A program made the position numbers and the translations under genes. DNA of 64,000 bases from Burkholderia sp. WP9 (GTDB taxonomy: Bacteria > Pseudomonadota > Gammaproteobacteria > Burkholderiales > Burkholderiaceae): assembly GCF_900104795.1 (NCBI RefSeq), contig NZ_FNTG01000001.1, forward strand, positions 124,001-188,000, in the 5' to 3' direction. The notes under the pieces are model-generated. The model was not told the DNA's origin and searched no databases. It saw only the letters and a program-made list of their open reading frames with translations. Shown in pieces: positions 27,509 through 40,629 of this stretch (the stretch's first letter is position 1; every line of letters begins with the position of its first letter).

Positions 27509-29203
27509 ATGCGATTTATCTTAAGTGCGTTGCTGGTTCTGACGCTCGCCGCCTGCGCGAGCCAGGGACCAACGACGAGTAGCCTTTCCACCGCAACAAA
27601 TCCCGCCAGTCAGCAAGCCGTAGCCGACGCCCTTCGCAAGAGCGCCACCGCCAAAGAAACGATTAACGTCGACCAGGGCTCCGTCACGCAGTTGACGAGC
27701 GCCGACGCCGATCTTTGGGGCCGTATTCGCCGTGGTTTCCAGATGCCGGACCTGCAAACCGACCTCGTCGACATGCAGGTGAACTGGTATGCGCAGCGTC
27801 CCGATTACGTGCAACGCATGACCGAGCGTTCGCAGAAGTACCTGTACCACATCGTCGAAGAGCTCGAAGCGCGCCATATGCCGACCGAGCTCGCGTTGCT
27901 GCCGTTCATCGAGTCGGCGTATAGCCCGCAGGCTTTGTCGGTAGCGAAGGCGGCCGGCATGTGGCAGTTCATGCCGGGCACGGGCCGCACCTACAATCTC
28001 AAGCAGAACATGTGGCAGGACGAGCGCCGCGACGTGCTGGCCTCGACCAGTGCCGCGCTCGATTATTTGTCGCGTCTGCATGACATGTTCGGCGACTGGC
28101 AGTTGGCGCTCGCGGCGTACAACTGGGGTGAGGGCAACGTGCAGCGCGCGATCGCGCGTAACGAAGCGGCGGGTCTGCCGACTGATTACCTGAGCCTGCG
28201 CATGCCTAACGAGACACGTAACTACGTGCCCAAGCTGCAGGCGGTGAAGAACATCGTGATGAACCCGCAAATGTACGGGCTCGCGCTGCCGTCCATTCCG
28301 AACCACCCGTATTTCGTGACGGTGACCACCTCGCACGATATCGACGTGGACATGGCCGCCAAGCTTGCGAATCTCTCCACGGACGAGTTCCGCTCGTTGA
28401 ATCCGTCGTTCAGAAAGCCGGTCATTCTCGGCGCCACGCAGCCGCAGATCCTGCTGCCGTTCGACAACGCGAGCGCGTTCGAACGCAATCTGAAGACCTA
28501 CTCCGGCTCGCTGTCGTCGTGGACCACGTATACGGTCACCGAGCGCGCGGCGCCGGCGGCGATCGCGCAGAAAATCGGTGTCGATGCCGACACGCTGATG
28601 GAAGTGAACAAGATTCCCGTCGGCATGCGCCTGAAACCCGGCTCCACGATCGTCGTGCCGCGCGGTTCGGACGACGACGAAGACATCAGCGCGGACGTGG
28701 CTGAAAGCGCGGTGCTGGCAATGGAACCCGACGTCCCCGACACGCGCAAGATGCTGATTCGCGTGCGCCGCAATCAGACTATGGCTGCCATTGCCGTGCG
28801 TTACGGCGTGTCGATCGGTCAGTTGAAGGCATGGAACCGCACGCACCGGGACAGTGTCTCGCGCGGCCAGGTGATCGTGCTGCACGTGCCGGTCGGCAAG
28901 GCCATGCCGAGCGAACCGGGCCCTGAGCGCATCGCGACGGACGTGCAGGGCGGCGGCGTCGAGAAGATCGGCACCCGTGTCGCGGACACGAGAAGCGATT
29001 CGCGCTACGATAATAAGAAGGGTCGTGGCCGGTCAGGCGTGGTGAAGGTTTCCGAGCCGGCAGGCAAAGTCAGCAAGCCGACGGCATCGAGCGCCAGTAA
29101 GGGCAAGGTGACCAAGGTATCGGCTTCCACGTCCAGCAAGGCGTCGAAGGCTGCGGCAGAGAGCCGCCCGAAGACCGCGGCCAACGCGAAGAAGGGTAAG
29201 TAG
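27509..29203 (+). CDS. mltD: Membrane-bound lytic murein transglycosylase D-like lipoprotein
   Basis: Cleaves the glycan backbone of peptidoglycan. The 564-residue product starts with a lipoprotein signal (MRFILSALLVLTLAACAS, lipobox LAAC), then a lytic transglycosylase SLT domain (about 110-260) with the catalytic Glu in LPFIESAYSPQALS, the GMWQFMPGT motif and LALAAYNWGEGNV. Two LysM-type regions follow (about 335-385, TVTERAAPAAIAQKIGVDADTL; and about 415-465, RVRRNQTMAAIAVRYGVS). The last 85 residues are a Lys/Ser/Ala-rich basic tail. The ATG at 27509 is preferred to the in-frame GTG at 27491 because the signal peptide starts there. Confidence 0.94.
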   Translation: MRFILSALLVLTLAACASQGPTTSSLSTATNPASQQAVADALRKSATAKETINVDQGSVTQLTSADADLWGRIRRGFQMPDLQTDLVDMQVNWYAQRPDYVQRMTERSQKYLYHIVEELEARHMPTELALLPFIESAYSPQALSVAKAAGMWQFMPGTGRTYNLKQNMWQDERRDVLASTSAALDYLSRLHDMFGDWQLALAAYNWGEGNVQRAIARNEAAGLPTDYLSLRMPNETRNYVPKLQAVKNIVMNPQMYGLALPSIPNHPYFVTVTTSHDIDVDMAAKLANLSTDEFRSLNPSFRKPVILGATQPQILLPFDNASAFERNLKTYSGSLSSWTTYTVTERAAPAAIAQKIGVDADTLMEVNKIPVGMRLKPGSTIVVPRGSDDDEDISADVAESAVLAMEPDVPDTRKMLIRVRRNQTMAAIAVRYGVSIGQLKAWNRTHRDSVSRGQVIVLHVPVGKAMPSEPGPERIATDVQGGGVEKIGTRVADTRSDSRYDNKKGRGRSGVVKVSEPAGKVSKPTASSASKGKVTKVSASTSSKASKAAAESRPKTAANAKKGK

Positions 29204-29290
29204 ACCAATAGCGGCTCACACGGTAGTGACCACATGCGTTGCGGGGGCAGCGCATGAATTGCGCTCCGATCACGCACCGTGCTTTTTCCA

Positions 29291-29319
29291 ACGCCGTCAC
29301 CTGTGGTGACGGCGTTTTT
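29291..29319 (+). terminator. Rho-independent terminator after mltD
   Basis: ACGCCGTCACC / GGTGACGGCGT stem followed by TTTTTC. Confidence 0.85.
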
Positions 29320-29415
29320 CATTCTGCAGATCATTTTGGGTAAAGCCGGCGCTTTTCCTTTATCGTTCGTGCTTTGGATCAAATTGATCCGGCCAGCCGC
29401 CTGATCCAGGAGCTT

Positions 29416-30660
29416 ATGTCGTCGACCCAGCTGCGCGTCTTTTTGCTGTTTTCCGCCGGTTATTTCGTTTCCTACGTGTTTCGCGGCGTCAACCTCGGCT
29501 TTGCGCCGTTCATTACCCGTGATCTCGGCTTGTCGGCGGCTGATCTGGGCTTGCTCACCAGTCTCTATTTTCTTGGCTTTGCGGGCGCTCAGATTCCAGC
29601 CGGCGTCCTGCTCGATCACTTCGGCGCGCGGCGGGTCACGGCCGCCACGCTGCTGTTTGCCGCGCTCGGCATCGGTGTGTTCGGCGCCGCGCAGGGCGTC
29701 GGCGCGATGATGGCGGGGCGGCTGCTGATCGGCGTGGGTGTCTCCGTCTGTCTCGGCGCCGCATTCAAGGCATTGGCGCAACACTTTGCGCCGGCACGCC
29801 TGCCCTTAATGAACGGACTGGTGATGGCGATCGGCGGCTTCGGCGGCGTGATGGTCGGCTCGCCGCTGACGTGGGTGCTGACGTTTGCCAGTTGGCGCAT
29901 GGTCTGCGTCGGGCTGGGCTTGCTGACCGTGCTCGTCGCGCTGGCGCAATGGACGCTCGCTCCGGACACGAAGGAAACCCATCACCAGGCGAGTCTCGGC
30001 GCGCAGTTCAAAGGCACGCTGCATATTTTGCGCAGCGCGGCGTTCTGGAAGATCGCGTCGTTCTCGGTCGTCACGCAAGGCGTCTTCTATGCAATGCAGT
30101 CGCTTTGGGTCGGCGCGTGGTTGCGTGACGTGCAGGGCTTCGGGCCGCGCGAGGCGGCAGCGCTCGTGTCGGTTCTCGGCTTCGCGATGATGGCCGGCTG
30201 CGTGGGCTTCGGCGCGGCGGCGCGCGGTCTCGAGCGGCGCGGCATCTCGCTCCATGCGTTTTGCGGCGTCGGCATGGCGCTGTATGTGCTGACGCAGTTG
30301 CTGATCATGTTCAAGGCGCCGCTGCCCGCGGCTCTCTTGTGGGCGGCGTACGGGATCTTTGGTGGCACGGGCATTCTCAGCTACGCGGTCATGGCCCGGC
30401 ACTTCCCCGCGCAGATGATCGGCCGGGTGAACACCACACTGACGTTGATCATCTTCCTGCTGATTTTCGGCTTCCAGATCGGCGTGGGCGCGGTGCTTTC
30501 ACGTTGGCCGGCGAGTGGTGGCCATTACCCGGCGGCCGCGCATTTGACCGCGTGGGGCATTCTGGTCGCGCTGCAGATGCTGAGCGCGATCTGGTACGTA
30601 TTGCCTGGCCGCAAAAAACAGCTGTGTCCGCCTGAAGTCCACCTCGAACAGGAAGCTTGA
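29416..30660 (+). CDS. Major facilitator superfamily transporter
   Basis: A 414-residue 12-helix MFS protein. The loop 2-3 signature is in LLDHFGARRVTAATL, and the first helices carry FRGVNLGFAPFITRDLGLSAADLGLLTSLYFLGFAG, similar to the sugar-phosphate/nitrate-type and ACS-like MFS subgroups. A cytoplasmic charged loop of about 25 residues (PDTKETHHQASLGAQFKGT) splits the halves. The ATG at 29416 is preceded by CAGGAG; an in-frame TTG at 29374 has no such site. Substrate unknown. Confidence 0.88.
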   Translation: MSSTQLRVFLLFSAGYFVSYVFRGVNLGFAPFITRDLGLSAADLGLLTSLYFLGFAGAQIPAGVLLDHFGARRVTAATLLFAALGIGVFGAAQGVGAMMAGRLLIGVGVSVCLGAAFKALAQHFAPARLPLMNGLVMAIGGFGGVMVGSPLTWVLTFASWRMVCVGLGLLTVLVALAQWTLAPDTKETHHQASLGAQFKGTLHILRSAAFWKIASFSVVTQGVFYAMQSLWVGAWLRDVQGFGPREAAALVSVLGFAMMAGCVGFGAAARGLERRGISLHAFCGVGMALYVLTQLLIMFKAPLPAALLWAAYGIFGGTGILSYAVMARHFPAQMIGRVNTTLTLIIFLLIFGFQIGVGAVLSRWPASGGHYPAAAHLTAWGILVALQMLSAIWYVLPGRKKQLCPPEVHLEQEA

Positions 30661-31162
30661 GTTCGCTAAACACTGTCTCGAGCACGCCTCGATGCTGCCA
30701 GCCGCGTCGATTCGCCACTCTGAGCAGTCCGCCGGAGTAATTCTGGTGACCGTCGACACCAGGCTTGGACTATCCCGATTCGAACCCGTGGAAATTATGT
30801 CGAATGTCGGCCGCGCCAGACGCAGCGAGGCTTTGAGCGGCTTTCAGGCGTGCTTTCCCAAGCTCGCTTGCCATCTCGGATTTGGACGGAAGGGCGTTTT
30901 CACGCTATAATTTCAAGGTTTGAGCTTATCAACCCGCACCCTAGCGCCTACCTCTCCCATACCGTTCATCCGCCGCGCGCCACTGGCGTAGCAAGCAGGG
31001 CTTCGCCCCCAGCCGATCCGTCCACACAATGGACCCATCGCGCCCCTTGCAACGTCAACGGCAGTTCGCGAGCGAGTCTGCGCGCGCATCCCGGATGCGT
31101 CTCGCTGCGGCTCGCAGTCGGATAGACAGGTCGGCAACAGGGTGTTCCCCAAGGAGTCTCCC
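30661..31162. other. Upstream region and long leader of carA
   Basis: About 500 bases. The first 220 hold no recognised gene. A strong promoter lies at 30882-30911, so the carA mRNA should carry a leader of about 245 bases. The leader is GC-rich (e.g. 31040-31130) and could fold, but no known riboswitch or attenuator peptide was recognised. Confidence 0.5.
30882..30911 (+). promoter_or_regulatory. Sigma-70 promoter of carA
   Basis: TTGGAC (30882-30887), 18 bases, perfect TATAAT (30906-30911). Predicted start near 30918. Confidence 0.75.
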
Positions 31163-32317
31163 GTGTTGCCGTCATTTTCTCCCGCTCTGCTCGCGCTCGC
31201 CGACGGCACGGTCTTTCGTGGTTACTCGATCGGCGCCCCCGGGCATACCATCGGCGAAGTCGTGTTCAACACCGCTATCACCGGCTATCAGGAAATCCTG
31301 ACTGACCCGAGCTACGCGCGCCAGATCGTGACCCTCACGTATCCGCATATCGGCAACGTCGGCGTGAACGCCGAAGACGTCGAAGCAACGAAAGTCCATG
31401 CCGCCGGCCTGATCATTCGTGATCTGCCGGTTCTCGCGTCGAACTTCCGCATGGAGCGCACGCTCCAGCAATATCTGCAGGACGAAGGCGTGGTCGCCAT
31501 CGCCGGTCTCGATACCCGCATGCTGACTCGCGTTCTGCGCGACAAGGGTGCGCAGAACGGCGCGATCCTCGCCGGTTCGGACGACGAAGCCCGCGCCATC
31601 GAACTCGCACGCTCGTTCCCGGGCCTCGCGGGCATGGACCTCGCGAAGGTCGTGTCGACGAAGGAATCGTACGAGTGGGCGCAGACCGAATGGCGTCTGG
31701 GCGAGGGCTACGGAACGCAAACCGCGCCGAAGTACCGCGTCGTGGCGTTCGATTACGGCGTCAAGTACAACATCCTGCGCATGCTGGCTGAACGCGGCTG
31801 CCACGTCACGGTGCTGCCGGCGCAAGCCACTGCGGCCGACGCGCTCGCGCTCAATCCGGACGGCGTATTCCTGTCGAACGGCCCGGGCGATCCGGAACCG
31901 TGCGACTACGCGATTCGCGCCACGAAGGAGCTGATCGAGCGTGGCATTCCGACCTTCGGCATCTGCCTCGGCCATCAGATCATGGGCCTCGCGGTCGGCG
32001 CCAAGACCATGAAGATGAAGACTGGCCACCACGGCGCGAACCATCCTGTGAAAGATCTGGACAACGGCCGTGTGGTGATCACGTCGCAGAACCACGGCTT
32101 CGCGGTCGACGCCGACACGTTGCCCGCCAACGCCCGCGCCACGCACGTCTCGCTGTTCGACGGCACGCTGCAGGGCTTCGCGCTGACCGACAAGCCGGCG
32201 TTCTGCTTCCAGGGTCACCCGGAAGCGTCGCCTGGCCCGCATGACATCGCCTATCTGTTCGACCGCTTCACGGCGTTGATGGACACGAAGAAGGCCGGCA
32301 AGACCGCTGCGGCATAA
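31163..32317 (+). CDS. carA: Carbamoyl-phosphate synthase small subunit
   Basis: Glutaminase subunit that supplies ammonia to CarB for carbamoyl phosphate, feeding arginine and pyrimidine synthesis. The 384-residue product has the CarA-specific N-terminal domain (about 1-180, [20 protein letters not shown]) and a class I glutamine amidotransferase domain with the nucleophile Cys268 in [11 protein letters not shown] and the His/Glu of the triad in [14 protein letters not shown]. The start is the GTG at 31163, seven bases after an AAGGAG site; it gives the family N-terminus [10 protein letters not shown]. carB follows after 198 bases. Confidence 0.97.
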   Translation: MLPSFSPALLALADGTVFRGYSIGAPGHTIGEVVFNTAITGYQEILTDPSYARQIVTLTYPHIGNVGVNAEDVEATKVHAAGLIIRDLPVLASNFRMERTLQQYLQDEGVVAIAGLDTRMLTRVLRDKGAQNGAILAGSDDEARAIELARSFPGLAGMDLAKVVSTKESYEWAQTEWRLGEGYGTQTAPKYRVVAFDYGVKYNILRMLAERGCHVTVLPAQATAADALALNPDGVFLSNGPGDPEPCDYAIRATKELIERGIPTFGICLGHQIMGLAVGAKTMKMKTGHHGANHPVKDLDNGRVVITSQNHGFAVDADTLPANARATHVSLFDGTLQGFALTDKPAFCFQGHPEASPGPHDIAYLFDRFTALMDTKKAGKTAAA

Positions 32318-32395
32318 AGCAGCATCAAAGTCTCGGCGGCGCACGGCTCGCGCCGCGCCGCGCGTGATCGACGCACAAGCGGCGTATGCGCGACG

Positions 32396-32428
32396 AACAC
32401 GCGACCAACACGCGGCGAACACGCGGCG
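32396..32428 (+). repeat. Three 11-bp direct repeats in the carA-carB spacer
   Basis: AACACGCGACC, AACACGCGGCG, AACACGCGGCG in tandem at 32396, 32407 and 32418, inside the 198-base carA-carB gap. The spacer is GC-rich and holds no supported gene. Confidence 0.7.
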
Positions 32429-32515
32429 AGCCGGACCAGACAGAGCAGAGCGCGCGCAGCGTAACAGCAGCGCGCGCCGACGGAAAGAATTCAGGAATAC
32501 ATTAGCGAGAGCGTT

Positions 32516-35770
<3,255 letters not shown>

Positions 35771-35796
35771 GGCTTCGAATACCTGTCCAAGATGTA

Positions 35797-35894
35797 AGTG
35801 CCGCGGTTAAGCGGCGTTCCGCAGGTGCTTGGCACCGGGTTTTGCCCGGCGCTCTGGCCCCCGCGGAATGCACTTAACCGCGGTGATTTTTTTT
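35797..35894 (+). terminator. Large cruciform with T-run between carB and greA
   Basis: Outer arms CCGCGGTTAAG (35801-35811) and CTTAACCGCGG (35873-35883) pair perfectly; inner arms TTCCGC (35817-35822) and GCGGAA (35863-35868) extend the stem; a small GC hairpin (about 35835-35849) caps it. An eight-T run follows at 35887-35894. This is an unusually long intrinsic-terminator-like structure, only 28 bases before the greA start, so it may end carB transcripts, attenuate greA, or both. Confidence 0.75.
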
Positions 35895-35921
35895 ACGGCT
35901 GTTTTTTGCATAGAGTTGTTT

Positions 35922-36398
35922 ATGAGCACTGTTCCATTGACTAAGCGCGGCGCGGAAATGTTGCGCGATGAATTGCAGCGCCTGAAATCGGTTGAGCGTC
36001 CCTCGGTGATCAATTCGATCGCGGAAGCGCGTGCCCAGGGCGATCTGTCGGAAAATGCAGAGTACGACGCGGCGAAGGAAAAGCAGGGCTTCATCGAAGG
36101 CCGTATCGCCGAAATCGAATCGAAGCTGGCCGGTGCGCAAGTGATCGACCCGTCAGCGGTGGAAGCGGACGGTCGCGTGGTGTTCGGTGCAACGGTGGAA
36201 CTGGAAGACCTGGATTCGGGCGCGTCCGTCAAATATCAGATCGTCGGCGACGACGAAGCGGACATCGATCATGGCCTGATCTCGATCAGCTCGCCGATCG
36301 CGCGTGCCTTGATCGGCAAGTCGGAAGGCGACGTTGCGTCCGTGCAGGCACCGGGCGGCGTGCGCGAATACGAAATCATCGCAGTCAGCTACGTTTGA
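35922..36398 (+). CDS. greA: Transcription elongation factor GreA
   Basis: GreA enters the RNA polymerase secondary channel and stimulates cleavage of backtracked RNA. The 158-residue product has the N-terminal coiled-coil (about 1-75), including the tip acidic residues in [20 protein letters not shown] (Asp and Glu that hold Mg2+), and the C-terminal FKBP-like domain ending [12 protein letters not shown]. The ATG at 35922 is the family start; the open frame further upstream runs through the terminator structure and is not coding. Expression may be limited by the hairpin immediately in front of it. Confidence 0.97.
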   Translation: MSTVPLTKRGAEMLRDELQRLKSVERPSVINSIAEARAQGDLSENAEYDAAKEKQGFIEGRIAEIESKLAGAQVIDPSAVEADGRVVFGATVELEDLDSGASVKYQIVGDDEADIDHGLISISSPIARALIGKSEGDVASVQAPGGVREYEIIAVSYV

Positions 36399-36418
36399 AC
36401 GCGCCCCTGGTGCCCCAG

Positions 36419-36928
36419 ATGCCGCATCGATTGTTCCGGTTATTGACGGTGGTGTGGGTCGGTAGTCTGCTGACTATCGGCTATGCCGTTGCACCCGTGC
36501 TGTTCAGCTCGCTCGACCGAGTGACGGCGGGCGCGGTCGCGGCGCAACTGTTTCGCATTGAAGGCGTGCTGGGTGCGGTGTGCGGCATTTTGCTGCTCGG
36601 TCTTGCGAACGTACTGGTTCGCCGCGGCGGCGATGCCTATCGACGCTTGCGCTGGCTGATCGCCGGCATGCTCGTTTGCGTGCTCGTTGGCTACTTCGCG
36701 TTGCAGCCGTTCATGAATGCCATGCGCATCGCCGCGCTCGAAGCGGGCAGCGACGTCGGCCATTCGGCTTATGCGACGCGCTTTGGCATCCTGCACGGCG
36801 TGTCGAGTCTGTTTTATCTGATCGAAAGCCTGCTGGGCGTGGCGCTCGTGTGGAAGTTACCTGCGGGCGCAGGTGTTGCGGCGGCGGAGCAAGGTACCCG
36901 CAACACAGCGGGCAAGGTCACTGGCTGA
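36419..36928 (+). CDS. DUF4149 domain membrane protein
   Basis: A 169-residue protein with four predicted membrane helices (FRLLTVVWVGSLLTIGYAVAP, a helix around LGAVCGILLLGLANVLV, one around LIAGMLVCVLVGYFAL, and one around YLIESLLGVALVWKL), matching the DUF4149 family; role unknown. A gene of this type often follows greA and precedes yhbY in betaproteobacteria. The ATG at 36419 is used; an in-frame TTG at 36395 would overlap the greA stop by four bases and is a possible coupled start. Confidence 0.8.
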   Translation: MPHRLFRLLTVVWVGSLLTIGYAVAPVLFSSLDRVTAGAVAAQLFRIEGVLGAVCGILLLGLANVLVRRGGDAYRRLRWLIAGMLVCVLVGYFALQPFMNAMRIAALEAGSDVGHSAYATRFGILHGVSSLFYLIESLLGVALVWKLPAGAGVAAAEQGTRNTAGKVTG

Positions 36929-37074
36929 CGTTGCGAACCAGTGGGGCGCTTCGCAGCGTCTGGGCAAATCGACTCGGCGGCGGTTTCTTTCGCTGAGCAC
37001 GATGTTGAGCTTGAAAGACGCGTTCGGCAGGCAACGCCGAGATGCGGGACTCGCCCGCACCTCTCATCAATCGC

Positions 37075-37602
37075 TTATTTCGACGACTGATGCGCGCGCT
37101 TCGCGCTGCTTTGGCGCTTCTTGGCGCGCTTGATGTTGCCGCCTTGGGTAACACGTTCATTGCCGCGCACCACGACTGCTTTTGCCTTCGGTTTGCGCAT
37201 CGGGATTTCGCTGGGCTTGACGACCGTTACGACGCGTGGCGCGCGGCCTTTGCCCGGTTTGGCTTCCACAGCGGCTTCGCGCGCGCTCGGCAGTGCGCCG
37301 CGTTTGGCCTTCACCGCCGGCTGTGTGGCTTCCGGCTTCCAGATCACCAGCAGCTTGCCGATATGCTGGATCGGCGCGGCGTTCAGCTTGTCACAGATTT
37401 CTTCGTAGATCGCAAGGCGCGCTTCGCGCTCGTCGCCGAACACGCGGATTTTGATGAGCTGATGAGCGCCAAGGTGGACCTTGATCTCGGAGAGCACGGC
37501 GTCGGTCAAGCCTTCGGCGCCGACGAGTACGACCGGTTTGAGCGCATGTGCCTGGGAGCGCAACTCGGCGCGTTGGTCGGAAGAGACTTTGAGGGCGGGC
37601 AT
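37075..37602 (-). CDS. yhbY: YhbY family RNA-binding protein with basic C-terminal extension
   Basis: CRS1/YhbY (CRM) domain proteins bind pre-50S ribosomal particles. Residues about 5-95 form the CRM domain with KPVVLVGAEGLTDAVLSEIKVHL and the GxxG-like loop in IQHIGKLLVIWKPE. E. coli YhbY ends there at 97 residues; this protein continues to 175 with a Lys/Arg/Ala-rich, low-complexity tail (KAKRGALPS..RKPKAKAVVVRGNERVTQGG..KRAKKRQSSAKR), probably an additional RNA-binding arm. It is divergent from rlmE, the usual arrangement. Confidence 0.92.
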   Translation of the reverse strand: MPALKVSSDQRAELRSQAHALKPVVLVGAEGLTDAVLSEIKVHLGAHQLIKIRVFGDEREARLAIYEEICDKLNAAPIQHIGKLLVIWKPEATQPAVKAKRGALPSAREAAVEAKPGKGRAPRVVTVVKPSEIPMRKPKAKAVVVRGNERVTQGGNIKRAKKRQSSAKRAHQSSK

Positions 37603-37804
37603 GGAAAGTGGGAGACTCGACTAAAATGGCGGCACCTGCGTTCCCCGGTACAGTCGTTCGATTGACTTGATCGAGGCGATTCGGCAGGGCGGCGCGTCAG
37701 AACAACAGAATCGCGGATGGCCGCCAGTTTTGGCGGTGGCCGCGCGAATTAACCGCGTATTATCCGCTAAAGCGTGACATCACGCAGCAAGAGTTCAACG
37801 TTTA

Positions 37805-38467
37805 ATGGCAAAAAACAAGTTCAACACCGCGTGGCTGCATGACCACATCAACGATCCGTACGTAAAAATGGCGCAGCGGGAGGGCTATCGCGCCCGCGCG
37901 GCCTACAAACTCAAGGAAATCGACGAACAGGACAAGCTGATCCGCCCGGGGCAGGTCATCGTCGACCTTGGCTCGACGCCGGGTAGCTGGAGCCAGTATG
38001 CGCGCAACAAACTTGCCAAGGGCGCCCAACGCGACGCCGAGCGCGAAGGCGGGATCGACGGCACGATCATCGCGCTCGACCTGCTGCCAATGGAGCCGGT
38101 CGCCGACGTTCACTTCATTCAGGGTGACTTCCGCGAAGACTCGGTTCTGGCGCAACTGGAAGAATTGGTCGGCGAACGTCAGGTAGATCTTGTAATTTCG
38201 GATATGGCGCCCAACCTGTCGGGAGTGGCGGTGGCGGATGCCGCGCGAATCGAGCACCTATGCGATCTCGCGCTGGAATTCTCACAAAATCACCTGAAAC
38301 CGGATGGTGCCCTTTTAGTCAAATGTTTTCACGGCAGCGGTTACAGCCAGATTGTCGAAAAGTTCAAGCATCAGTTCAAGGTAGTGGGGGCCCGCAAGCC
38401 GAAAGCGTCGCGGGACAAATCGTCAGAAACGTTTATTTTGGGTAAGCATCTCAAGCGGCCCGCATAG
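37805..38467 (+). CDS. rlmE: 23S rRNA (uridine-2'-O) methyltransferase
   Basis: RlmE (RrmJ/FtsJ) methylates U2552 in the A loop of 23S rRNA. The 220-residue product has the SAM site [16 protein letters not shown], the acidic motif in [22 protein letters not shown], and the K-D-K-E catalytic set including the Lys near [16 protein letters not shown] and the Lys in [12 protein letters not shown]. Compared with E. coli it has a small insertion ([15 protein letters not shown]). ftsH follows on the same strand, the conserved rlmE-ftsH order. Confidence 0.96.
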   Translation: MAKNKFNTAWLHDHINDPYVKMAQREGYRARAAYKLKEIDEQDKLIRPGQVIVDLGSTPGSWSQYARNKLAKGAQRDAEREGGIDGTIIALDLLPMEPVADVHFIQGDFREDSVLAQLEELVGERQVDLVISDMAPNLSGVAVADAARIEHLCDLALEFSQNHLKPDGALLVKCFHGSGYSQIVEKFKHQFKVVGARKPKASRDKSSETFILGKHLKRPA

Positions 38468-38656
38468 AGGCGCTGCAGGAAGGTTCCGCATCTGCCGTTA
38501 ATGCGATCACGACTTCAGAAACGGGTGCTGCAATGGCACGCTGTCCTATTTCTGTGGTAGTGAAACCTTATGGCAGGGGTCTGCGGACTGGATTAGAATG
38601 CTTTCGTGGTGCCGCAAGGCAAATGTAGGCGCCCGTCTAAGTGAAGGAGTGGTGCT

Positions 38657-40546
38657 TTGAACAACAATATGTTTTCGAAAGCAGCAGTGTGGCTGGTTAT
38701 CGCACTGGTGCTGTTTACGGTGTTCAAGCAGTTCGACAAGCCCCGTGTCCAGGAAGGCGTTTCCTATTCGCAGTTCATGGACGACGCAAAGAACGGCAAA
38801 GTCAAGAACGTCATTGTCCAGGGGCGGAACCTCACGGTCACTCCAGCAGACGGCCAGAAGTACCAGATCGTGTCGCCCGGCGACATCTGGATGGTCGGCG
38901 ATCTGATGAAGTACGGCGTTCAGGTGAGCGGCAAGGCTGATGACGAACCCAATGCGCTTGTGTCCGCACTGTATTACCTCGGGCCGACGATCCTGATCAT
39001 CGGTTTCTGGTTCTACATGATGCGACAGATGCAGGGAGGCGGGAAAGGCGGTGCGTTCTCGTTCGGTAAATCCCGTGCACGTCTGATCGACGAAAACAAC
39101 AACGCAATCAATTTCACCGACGTCGCCGGTTGCGACGAAGCCAAGGAAGAAGTCTCCGAACTGGTCGACTTCCTGCGCGATCCGCAGAAATTTCAGAAAC
39201 TGGGCGGCCGTATTCCGCGTGGTGTGCTGCTGGTCGGGCCGCCGGGAACCGGTAAGACGCTGCTGGCACGTGCTATCGCCGGTGAAGCGAAAGTGCCGTT
39301 CTTCAGCATCTCGGGTTCGGACTTCGTTGAAATGTTCGTGGGTGTCGGTGCGGCTCGTGTTCGCGATATGTTCGAGCAAGCCAAGAAGCATGCGCCATGC
39401 ATCGTGTTCATCGACGAAATCGACGCGGTTGGCCGTCATCGCGGTGCCGGCATGGGCGGCGGTAACGACGAACGCGAACAGACGCTGAACCAGATGCTCG
39501 TCGAGATGGACGGCTTCGAAGCGAACTCGGGCGTGATCGTGATCGCTGCAACCAACCGTTCGGACGTGCTCGACAAGGCGCTGTTGCGTCCGGGCCGTTT
39601 CGACCGTCAGGTGTATGTCGGTCTGCCGGACATTCGCGGCCGTGAACACATCATGAAGGTCCACCTGCGCAAGGTGCCGATTTCGAACGACGTCGATGCA
39701 GCAGTGATCGCACGTGGCACGCCGGGCTTCTCGGGCGCCGATCTCGCGAACCTCGTGAACGAAGCGGCCTTGTTCGCGGCTCGCCGCGGCAAGCGCATCG
39801 TCGAAATGACGGACTTCGAAGACGCGAAGGACAAGATCTTCATGGGTCCGGAGCGCAAGTCTGCCGTGATTCGCGAAGAATCGAAGCGCGCAACGGCGTA
39901 CCACGAGTCGGGCCATGCGGTGATCGCCAAGCTCCTGCCAAAGGCTGATCCGGTGCACAAGGTTACGATCATTCCGCGCGGCCGTGCGCTGGGCGTGACG
40001 TGGCAGTTGCCGGAGCATGACAACGAAACGTATTCGAAGGACTACCTGCTGGATCGTCTCGCGATCCTGTTCGGTGGCCGCGTTGCGGAAGAGTTGTTCC
40101 TGAACCTGATCAGCACCGGCGCGTCGGACGACTTCAACAAGGCGACGCAAACGGCGCGCGCCATGGTGGCCCGCTTCGGCATGACGGATGCGCTCGGACC
40201 AATGGTCTACGTCGACGACGAAAACGACGCGACGCCGTTTGGCCGAGGCTTCACTCGCACCATTTCGGAAGCGACGCAGCAGAAGGTCGATGCCGAAATC
40301 CGCCGCGTGCTGGACGAGCAGTACAACCTCGCGAAGCGCCTGCTGGACGAGAACCGCGATAAGGTCGAGGCAATGACCGCCGCACTGATGGAGTGGGAAA
40401 CGATCGACGCCGATCAGATCAACGACATCATGGCTGGCCGTCCGCCGCGCTCGCCGAAAAGCTCGCCGCCGTCGGCAAGCGACGCCTCATCGGGCGGCAG
40501 CCCGGGTACCGAGGTCAAGCCGGGTAGCGCAACAGCTCCGGCCTGA
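38657..40546 (+). CDS. ftsH: ATP-dependent zinc metalloprotease FtsH
   Basis: Membrane-anchored AAA+ protease that degrades unstable cytoplasmic and damaged membrane proteins, including heat-shock and LPS regulators in other bacteria. The 629-residue product has two membrane helices (about 7-24 and 102-122) around a periplasmic domain, Walker A GPPGTGKT (about 194-201), Walker [12 protein letters not shown] arginines in [11 protein letters not shown], and the zinc motif HESGH (416-420). The start is the TTG at 38657, seven bases after AAGGAG; the next ATG is five codons in. The Ser/Pro/Gly-rich tail is variable in the family. Confidence 0.98.
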   Translation: MNNNMFSKAAVWLVIALVLFTVFKQFDKPRVQEGVSYSQFMDDAKNGKVKNVIVQGRNLTVTPADGQKYQIVSPGDIWMVGDLMKYGVQVSGKADDEPNALVSALYYLGPTILIIGFWFYMMRQMQGGGKGGAFSFGKSRARLIDENNNAINFTDVAGCDEAKEEVSELVDFLRDPQKFQKLGGRIPRGVLLVGPPGTGKTLLARAIAGEAKVPFFSISGSDFVEMFVGVGAARVRDMFEQAKKHAPCIVFIDEIDAVGRHRGAGMGGGNDEREQTLNQMLVEMDGFEANSGVIVIAATNRSDVLDKALLRPGRFDRQVYVGLPDIRGREHIMKVHLRKVPISNDVDAAVIARGTPGFSGADLANLVNEAALFAARRGKRIVEMTDFEDAKDKIFMGPERKSAVIREESKRATAYHESGHAVIAKLLPKADPVHKVTIIPRGRALGVTWQLPEHDNETYSKDYLLDRLAILFGGRVAEELFLNLISTGASDDFNKATQTARAMVARFGMTDALGPMVYVDDENDATPFGRGFTRTISEATQQKVDAEIRRVLDEQYNLAKRLLDENRDKVEAMTAALMEWETIDADQINDIMAGRPPRSPKSSPPSASDASSGGSPGTEVKPGSATAPA

Positions 40547-40565
40547 TCGGCGACCACTAGAAAGT

Positions 40566-40598
40566 GCGGGCCGGTGTGTTTTCACACCGGCCCGTTTT
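40566..40598 (+). terminator. Rho-independent terminator after ftsH
   Basis: CGGGCCGGTGTG / CACACCGGCCCG, a 12-base-pair perfect stem with a TTTT loop, followed by TTTT. folP starts about 30 bases beyond it, so folP-glmM may depend on read-through or their own promoter. Confidence 0.85.
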
Positions 40599-40629
40599 GC
40601 ATTTATTCGTTTGCGTGAAGTATCTCCTC

